Shown here one piece after another: positions 56,715 to 64,000 of a DNA stretch of 64,000 nucleotides. The stretch is taken from positions 8,415,291-8,479,290 of the forward strand of contig JAJLRJ010000009.1 in NCBI GenBank assembly GCA_024195265.1. Reading direction: 5' to 3'. This DNA comes from Dendrophyllia cribrosa. Lineage: Eukaryota > Cnidaria > Anthozoa > Scleractinia > Dendrophylliidae. Within the stretch, counting starts at the first letter, position 1, and each line of letters starts with the position of its first letter. The position numbers were made by a program, and so were the translations under genes. The notes under the pieces were generated by a model that worked only from the letters and a program-made list of their open reading frames with translations, did not search any database and had not been told where the DNA came from.

Positions 56715-59700
56715 GTAAGTCACGATATAGCGGGAAGTATAGATGGTCATAGATATGTATTATGCCTCGTGGTTTTCAGGATCGCGATGTGATAAAGTTC
56801 ACTGCAAAACAGTTTATTTTAGATTGCTAGCAGTCCCTCTCTATTGTCATGATTAGCTCACCAGCTCGATTGACTAAAAGGGACAGATCGCGGGAGAAGT
56901 AAAGCTCGTTCCGTTCATTCGCCTTTCGCTTCAAAACGAGGCAAACACGAGGAAGGGAACTTCACACCATATTAACTTTTATCGAAGTATTTGTAATATA
57001 TAAAAGAATCAACTGTTGTTCCCGGTGTTCCCTGTTATCTACAATCTTCAACAATAATCATCGCAACTGGAGGAGTTGTAATCAGAGTTTGAAAAAGGCT
57101 ACGAAGAGATTCAAACCTCATTTTTATCTCCTGTAAGTTAAGGTTTAACTTACAGGAGTATAATGTGGTCTAATTTTCTCTTGTTTCGTACTCGTCCGGA
57201 TGACCTTTACTGGTGCAAACGCTCTACCACTGAGCAACAAGATCAGATTGATGCCTTCTGAAACAGCCGCCAGGATGGAAGCTTCAGTCAGTTGTGTGAT
57301 CTATTATACCCGTGAAATGATGAATATCACGACGTTTATATATGATCTTGTAGCTCGATGCTAGAGCGTTTGCACCGGTATCGCATAGGTCATGGGTTCG
57401 AACTGATCACGTCGACGCTTGAAAGTTTTTTCAAGCTCGAATTGCAACTCCTCCAGTTGCGTGCTCAGTTGACATCCCGGGGTGGGGGGGGTACTCCCTA
57501 TAATGGGCTATACGGGGATGCTCCGCCCGAAAGGGGTACCTTTTTGAGGTTGGAGGTATATGAAAGGGTAGGGATTTCACGAGTTGAAGTATATGAAAGG
57601 GTAGGGATTTCACGAAGTATAGGAAAACCGTAGGAAAACACGAGTTGAAGTATAAAAATGTAGGGAAAACTGCCATTTAAGTATTATAAAAAGCGCCTTT
57701 CAAAATATAACAAACAGACGCACATAAACGCTATATGAAAGGGATACCATTTTCAGTGAATGGTATATGAAAGGGGTACCATTTTCAATGAAAGGTATAT
57801 GAAAGGGATACTTTTTCAGTCAAAAACGGTATATGAAAGGGTAAGGGTTTCGACCTCGGGGCGGAGCATCCCCGTACAAAAATTTGTTGAGTACCCCCCC
57901 CCCCCCCTCCCCCCCGGGGTTGACATTTTCTCTTTCATTCTTTCTCCCACAGTATGTTTAATTTCTTTTCTGATACAAATTATAATGCAGAAAGGTCACT
58001 GTTCCCCTGGCTCCGAAGACGCCAATACGCGTATGCCAAGCAGGGAAAACCGTGCGAGGAAACGTTTCTTTGTAAATGTTTCCTGGACGCTCTAAATGAC
58101 ACAACTAACAGCTTTCGTTTTTATTCCTCACAGCTGAATAAAATGTCTGAAGCTAACCCTGATTTCAGAGACGTGATTGTGATTGGTGCTGGCTGGTCGG
58201 GCCTTATGGCGTGTAAATGCATGCTGGAGGAAGGATTGACGGCTGTAGCACTGGAAAAACGCTCTGACGTGGGAGGCCTGTGGTGTTTCTCAGAGGACCC
58301 AAGCATCGTCACAGTGATGAGGTCCACAAAAACAACTTCTTCGTCTTCCACGACAGAAATGTCCGACTTCCCCATGCCGGAAGAGATCGGAGAGTTTCCA
58401 AAGCACGACGACGTCTTGCGCTACTTGAAAGCCTACTGTGATACTTTTAACTTATGGCCGCACATTTGTTTAGACCACGCCGTGAAGGAAGCTGTAAAAA
58501 AAGACAACTTGTGGCGAGTGGAGTGCGACAATGGCCGCGTCTTCGAAAGTAAGTTTCTGGTCATTTGCACGGGCTGTGTGCAGATCCCCAATCGAGTTCT
58601 GGAAGACACGATGTTTAAAGATTTCGAGGGTGAAATCTGCCATAGTTCTGAGTTTAAATCGTTTGTCCCTGAGCATAAAGGCAAACGCGTGATGCTGATT
58701 GGTGGAGGAGAAACAGCCAGTGACGTGGTAGAGGAGTGGTGTGACCATGTAGATCGCCTTATATGGAGCATACCACGTGGGATGCATTTCTTCCGTAAGT
58801 TTGCCAAAATCCTGCCAAACCGTCAGCCCCAGGCCCTGGACAAGGCGTCCTCACGAGTGATGAAATTCATTGCTCCTTACACAAAGAGCAAACCAGGTGA
58901 GCAAACCGGTTATCCCGGGAATTGCCGCAACGTTTTTACTCTCTGTCATGTTGGCTTATTGTGTAGCTGAATTCTCATTCAGTTTTTTATGATAACACAA
59001 AAGAGTTTTACTGGTATATACTTCATGGTAACACACCATATAGGGATCCTATCATATAGGGATCCTAAAAACTCATTTTAAAATGGTTAGCTTTTATTTA
59101 CTGTTATGGGTAGTGATATCCATAACAGTAAATAAAAGCTAACCATTTTAAAATGAGTTTTTAGCCCTAAATAAGTGCCGGATTCTTTGATGTGCATAAA
59201 TTAAAACCCACCATGAAGTATATCCCCTTTTACTCCTCGTTTTAACTCAATTGTTGGCTATGGTCCTGTTGCCTTTTTTTTTTTTGCTGTCCGCCACAGT
59301 TCACCTACATCGTAGCGCTCTTATCACCCAGATGGATAAACGCTGAGTACCAGTAACCCGTTCAGGAAACGTGGCAGGACGCTGGAGGATAACTTCTAAT
59401 AAACTGGCATTTTATCAAAATCTAATAACTTAGCTAGAAGGCAATTCTCCTTGTTTGTCATTCTCCCAGGGCGGAGTACTGGGACCTAAAAGTTAAAATG
59501 CGAAGAATGTGGTTGAATTTTTTAGAGTAAGTTAGAAAACTGTTCTCACAATTTTTTGCAGGTAGTTTTGGGGCTTTGTTTTGGCTTTTGCGCTTTTTAA
59601 AGGGAAGTAACAGTTTTAATCCGTGTTTCTTTCGGCATTAAGTTATGGCTTCATTCGCACCTCTCCATCCACTCTTAAATTCTAGTATTCCCCCCCCCCC

Positions 59701-60913
59701 ACCTCTGAGTTACCCCTCCAATGTCTCGCGAAAACGTTTCACGGTTGCGTTTTTTTTTTTTTCGTTAAATCCTCTGATCAGCAGAGGCTGAACCTATCGG
59801 CGTTAGAGAAAATTCGCTAAATCTGCCGGCAGGAGAGGGAGCGGTAACTCGTTATTAATCAACTTACACGGTTAAAATGTTGCTGGTTCACATATATGTA
59901 TATATCAATGTACAGAGCTGTAATTATTGTTTTTATATGTATGAATCAATTTACGGTAAGGTATCCTTACAGGATTGGCCTGGGTTTGTAAGTGGACCTC
60001 AATGGGATCTCTCCTGGCCTATCAGGGACACGGCATCCCTGAGTGGAAAAACGACGCCAAATTTTTTCACTTCATCATCAACAAGAATGGCCACGTGTTG
60101 GACAGGGTAGACTATAAGCACTGCATCCCTAAAGGCGCAATTAGAAGCATTCATGGGAAGAAAGTAGTATTCTGTGACGGCACGCAAGAGGAAGTAGATG
60201 TCATCATCCAATGTACAGGATACAAAGCAGAATTCCCAATGCTTCCCCCGGAAATTAGCGCCGTGCCTCTTACCCACAATTACAAGTACCTATTCAATGT
60301 GGAGGACCCGACGTTAGCTTTCATCGGCTATGTCAGGCCAGTTCTTGGCTCTTTGATTGTAATGGCAGAAATACAATCGCATTTTGTCGCGAGAGTGTTC
60401 TCGGGCAAGTGTGAGCTCCCTTCGCAAGATGAAAGGCAGGAAGAAGCTGTCAAAGACAAGCTTTTCTGGGATGACTACTTCAAGGATTCCTCTCGAAGAT
60501 TGTCTACCTTGGTAGAAGCTTACACCTACGGCGATGACGTAGGTAAAAAGTGCGGAATTTTTCCCGATTATTGGAAGCTGTTTATGAGAAGTCCTCGTGG
60601 AGCTCTGACGGCATTGTTCGCCCCGTATGATGCGTGTTCCATGCGTTTAAATGATGAGAAACACGAGAAAAAGGCGTTAGAGCATCTAAAAAAGCAAGCG
60701 TCTGGAACATTCTCTCCAGTACTACTCCTGCTCATTATCTTCCTGCGTTTGATTTGGTTCGACTTCTGGCTTGATGTGCTTGGTGAGATCAAGTACAAGA
60801 TCCAGTGTGCGGGATGGTGGAAGCAGATCAGTGATTCTCGCCCTGTGCGCTTCTTTGATTGGTGCTGGCAGACGCCTAAGAGGTGGCTGTTTGATAACGC
60901 TACAAGAGCCTAA
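55922..60913 (+). CDS. Flavin-containing monooxygenase, 4 exons, 660 aa, N-terminally extended
   Basis: FAD- and NADPH-dependent monooxygenase that oxygenates N- or S-containing small molecules, normally at the ER membrane (known for animal FMOs). Exons: 55922-55936, 56632-56714, 57953-58896, 59973-60913; 1983 nt, all junctions in phase. Exon 3 carries the FAD motif VIVIGAGWSG (from residue 107), EKRSDVGGLW, the FMO signature FEGEICHSSEF and the NADPH motif LIGGGETASD. Exon 4 carries IQCTGYKAEFP and a hydrophobic C-terminal stretch (SPVLLLLIIFLRLIWF) like FMO membrane tails. A shorter start, Met97 at 58143, would give a usual 564-aa FMO. The sequence before it, including a predicted membrane segment (VICAVFVSLIICMF), is an extension supported by phase and open frame only. 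The subfamily is not determined. Intron 3 carries a hairpin; intron 2 carries inverted SINEs and a MITE. Confidence 0.9.
57062..57465. repeat. Inverted pair of tRNA-derived SINE fragments
   Basis: The plus copy at 57344-57410 has tagctcgatgctagagcg (A box) and gggttcgaac (B box). The minus copy at 57186-57250 has ttgctcagtggtagagcgtt. Their outer flanks are also inverted (caactggaggagttg at 57065 and caactcctccagttg at 57443). Neither forms a full tRNA. They lie in FMO intron 2. Confidence 0.65.
57476..57919. mobile_element. MITE with 7-bp duplication, next to FMO exon 3
   Basis: Ends cccggggtgggggggtactc and its C-rich inverse. The exact 7-bp duplication ttgacat lies at 57469-57475 and 57920-57926. 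The inside has repeated tatatgaaagggtagg phrases. The element with its duplication ends 26 bp before FMO exon 3; only the pyrimidine tract and acceptor remain between. Confidence 0.85.
59065..59164. repeat. Perfect 45-bp-arm hairpin in FMO intron 3
   Basis: Arms 59065-59109 and 59120-59164 are exact inverted copies around a 10-bp loop (ggtagtgatat region). A second short direct repeat, atagggatccta, lies just before it. It is non-coding. Confidence 0.9.
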
Positions 60914-61995
60914 CACCTTCACCAAAATCAAAATTCAACAAAAATCCAAACTTTATTTTCATTATTGAAATCCTGTAGAAGAAGAAGCAGCAGCAGCAGC
61001 AAGGAAAGCAGTGCTGAGGAGTTCTCGTTTGAATGGACACACCAAATGCTTTTTCACAGACGTTTAAAGACCTTCAATCTGGGGAAGAAATGGCTAACAA
61101 GCTGCCACATACTAGCGCCTCTCTGCGGTGTATTTAGAAGCCATGCGTTATACTGTTGGCATACGTTTCAGACATGTTTGCGAATCATTCAATAATTAGA
61201 TTTCTGCGCATGCTATGTTCTACATATTTTACACATTTCCCAGCATTTATTGTACGCGTTTTGAGTGATTTATTAAAAGTGACATTCTAGGTTACTTTGT
61301 AATTAACAAACGTGTTCAGTTTTCCGACTAGTAAATGTGACCTGGTTGTAAGCGATAAACACGCGCGGGAATGTACATCTACATTCTCGCAAGTGTTCGA
61401 AATAAATCCACGCATGTTTTCCTCGGCTCGTAAAATTTCCCACGAGAAATTTCTAAGAACCTTCTTTGTTTTCAATGCAGGAGTTACTATTACTTGGCCA
61501 GTTTAATTAACTTCATCCTGAACGATGAACAACCTTTGTTTTAGCTAATCCACAGCAAAAAAAACAAAACAATTAGCCGAACGTTTTCAGTATACAACTT
61601 AGGATAACAAGTGAACCAGGTTAGAATTTAAGTTCACTTTTCATAAGTAATCTAACTTAAATAATCTGTAATCCGAATTATCTTGGCCAAATTGTTAGCA
61701 AAAACTTTGGAGCCGTTTGGTTCCGTTCTACTCTTGAACACTGGACACTTAATTAATTAAACTAGTTACCTCAAAATATTTACATATCAACATAATCCGT
61801 TTTTGTCTTATTGTACTCAAGTCAAGATATAAACAGAGGTCACGTTCGCTCAAGGTTACAGTGCAGTTTGTCCAGTTAATGCTGTGATTGGCATGAAAAA
61901 TCATTTCAAGTAGGTGCTCGGAAACAAACCAAATTACGACTATGTAGTCATAAGTGAATTACTTTCAGTATGATCATTCTAGAGAAGAGCGCGGC

Positions 61996-62189
61996 TTTGC
62001 GTATCAAACACGAGAATTTAGTTTTATCGACTGAGTCGATAAGGTAAATTGACCACCGTAAAAAGATTCAAATACGGTGGTCAATTTACCTTATCGACTC
62101 AGTCGATAAAACTAAATTCTCGTGTTTCATCCCCCACCGACGCAGCACCACAGTTTCTCTAAACTAACCCCATTCATTTGCGTATCAAA
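61996..62189 (+). mobile_element. Twin-primed PLE insertion with 13-bp duplication
   Basis: tttgcgtatcaaa at 61996-62008 is repeated exactly at 62177-62189. The insert (62009-62176) begins with an inverted 52-bp piece, turns around at a 12-bp loop (62061-62072), then runs in the sense direction to ..cattca. It matches 55161-55270. Hairpin arms 62006-62060 and 62073-62127 are perfect. Confidence 0.85.
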
Positions 62190-63211
62190 GGCGCGCAGCG
62201 GTCCAAGTACTTTTCTAAAGAATGCAGAATCTAGCCAATCACAGTTAAGCTGATGAACGCGTGGTGCGGAATATTATCGTCGGTTTTGGGCTTAAAGCGT
62301 CACTTGTGAGCTGAGAGCCGCAGAGACCAGTACAGAATAAACTTCAACAGAAATAAAATACACACTGCGGTTAGAATAAACTTGTACCTGACCAAAAAAC
62401 TGGCTGAGTTCCTGTGAGATCCTGACTCCCATTTTTGCACGGTAACAATACCTTTGTCTGGCATGTGAGACTTTTTGAAAGATTGACAACTTAAAAACAT
62501 GACTGTCACTTTTTACAGTTTCTATTACAATTACTCTCCTCAGATTTTTTTCAGTAAAATTATCAGTTCATGAATGCTCATTCATCGGATTCTTTTTAAA
62601 CTTATAGACACTGCGGCCTGATTGCACATTCAATGTTGTTTTTCTTATTTTTATTCAATTTTTCTTACTTCATTCGTAAGTTTACATTTCGCTAATAATA
62701 ACGATTACTAGTATCTACAATTTCATGACTTCCCTTCTTTTGATATCAGAGTACTGTTTGGGATATTTGCATCGCTCTGCATACATTTTTCGTGCAATTC
62801 CATTTTCCGACTGAACTTGTATTTATTTTTTTTTATAATAAATCGGTTTTCAAACCATCAAATAAAGTTGATAAAACACAGGATCGTATTGTTAACATGA
62901 TATTTTCGTTTTTTGCTGTTGTTGATGCTGGTCACTTGGTACAAAAGAAAAGTATTAGAAGTTCAGATACAAGCCACATGTTGTGTAGCATTTATTAAGG
63001 GTCACTTGCTGCTGAAGCGGCTCCAACATAAATATGGATCTATTCTCATGATAGTATTCTTGGCCCGACAGAAAATACACCTATCCTACATCAGCACATG
63101 CCTGTTAGGGATGGACCAATGTATTTTTGAGTGGAAAGTTGGACAAAGCGTTTGCAGAAGGAAACAAATTTTAAAAATTGCAAAAAGCAAACCCGCCACC
63201 TCAGAAATATA

Positions 63212-63393
63212 AAGGCCCGTGCAAACGAACGCAACATGTTGTGATCGTTTGTACACCATGTTGGGCAATGTTGCATGATATTGGCACATGTTGCGTGAAG
63301 TTTGAAATCGGTCAAACTTTTCGCCCAACATTTCTTTTGTTCTCGTGGTCAGTGAAGCACATCGCAACATGTTGTGTTCGTTTGCACAGCCAA
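63212..63393. repeat. TIR element with cgtgcaaacgaacgcaac ends
   Basis: ggcccgtgcaaacgaacgca at the left and the inverse tgttcgtttgcacagcc at the right. The inside repeats acatgttg in both orientations. It is a non-coding MITE. Confidence 0.7.
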
Positions 63394-63436
63394 CATCGCA
63401 CAACAGCACCCAACACTGTGTTGTCAAGAACATTAA

Positions 63437-63673
63437 GGCCCCGTTTACACGGGTCCGGACAAATTTTTGCACGGACGAATTTTGTTCCTAGACCACGTGT
63501 TTACATGGATCCGTGCAAATTCTGTTACAGATTGCAATGGTGTTTACACGGAAACTTGCACACTTAGCCGTTTAAAAATTCGTCCAGTTCCGCCGGTCCC
63601 GTGTAAACGCAAGGTGGAACCGTGCAAGTTTTTGTCTGTGCAAAAATTTGTCCGGATCCGTGTAAACGGGGCC
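63437..63673. mobile_element. Harbinger-type MITE with TAA duplication
   Basis: ggccccgtttacacgg and its inverse (36 bp with one difference) flanked by taa on each side (63434-63436, 63674-63676). It is 237 bp. The inside has repeated gtgcaaattt and ccgtgcaa phrases in inverted orientation. Confidence 0.88.
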
Positions 63674-64000
63674 TAAGGCTATGACAATGAAACCTGGAGG
63701 GTACATAGTACGTCTAAAACTGTCCCCTTTGCGGTCCGCACAATGGAAAGATGACGTCACATGACGCAGTTATTAGGTAATTAGTTATACGGCCGCAATT
63801 TTTCAAAACCTCTTAAAAACCGTCCAAATTGACTCAAAATTAATAAAAACTAATAAATGAACGCTAAATGACGTAAAACTGCAAAAGTTATATCAATAAA
63901 CATTGTTTTTCTTTATTCAAAAGTAAAAATATGCAAATTTCAAAATCTTGTTGCCATGGAAACATCAAGTCCATGATCAATAAAATGTCATATGAAATTG

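Larger units (their letters stand above)
60914..64000. other. Intergenic region downstream of FMO
   Basis: The FMO 3' UTR begins here; a poly(A) site is unclear (attaaa at about 61272 is a candidate). No coding exon is recognised. It holds a twin-primed PLE insertion (61996-62189) and two TIR elements (63212-63393, 63437-63673). From 61280 to 61990 and 62190 to 63200 I see only AT-rich sequence with short unconserved frames. Confidence 0.55.

Noticed and set aside
57344..57410. Possible tRNA gene (A box and B box present)
   Set aside because: No acceptor stem or full cloverleaf; a second inverted copy nearby shows it is SINE-derived.
62292..62509. Minus-strand 69-codon frame with a hydrophobic stretch and a possible donor
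   Set aside because: No matching upstream or downstream exon in phase, and no known domain; a hydrophobic run alone is weak evidence in AT-rich DNA.

Overview
The window looks like nuclear DNA from an early-branching animal, most likely a cnidarian and plausibly a stony coral (inference, not proven). The reasons are small exons in a consistent GT-AG frame, AT-rich introns full of MITEs and foldback elements, Penelope-like retroelement (PLE) pieces with GIY-YIG domains and hammerhead ribozyme motifs, and a DeuSINE-like SINE. There are no bacterial features. The long open frames at 38.8-39.6 kb are an artefact of a minisatellite. Almost all true coding sequence lies in short exons.

I could assemble four spliced protein genes with every exon junction in phase. 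(1) Plus strand, 3234-14932: gamma-glutamyl hydrolase (GGH), 9 exons, 333 aa, with a signal peptide and the catalytic Cys and His. (2) Minus strand, 15083-20252: an Amun-like, HhH-GPD-type DNA-glycosylase-like protein, 5 exons, 235 aa, convergent with GGH (150 bp between stop codons). (3) Minus strand, 22750-54135: translation initiation factor eIF3 subunit d (EIF3D), 14 exons, 551 aa, spread over 31 kb because its introns are filled with repeats. (4) Plus strand, 55922-60913: a flavin-containing monooxygenase (FMO), 4 exons, 660 aa, with an unusual N-terminal extension carrying a predicted membrane segment. It is divergent from EIF3D. These genes show no sign of a shared pathway; their proximity is ordinary synteny.

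Layout: 1-3233 intergenic, repeats only; 3234-14932 GGH; 15083-20252 Amun-like; 20253-22749 intergenic with several TIR elements; 22750-54135 EIF3D, whose 11.5-kb intron 10 contains a 7.9-kb PLE-derived block (29.85-37.77 kb) with four long tandem units bounded by inverted ends, and whose intron 9 contains a 13-bp minisatellite; 54136-55921 divergent promoter region with a TIR element and a PLE fragment; 55922-60913 FMO; 60914-64000 intergenic with a twin-primed PLE insertion and two TIR elements.

The most notable non-genic content is a minimal type I hammerhead ribozyme motif at 4237-4282 (minus) with two related copies, a twin-primed retro-insertion with a 13-bp target duplication, nested TTAA-flanked elements, and two mobile elements ending fewer than 30 bp upstream of constitutive 3' splice sites. 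All exon models come from reading splice signals and protein similarity by eye; no RNA evidence was available.
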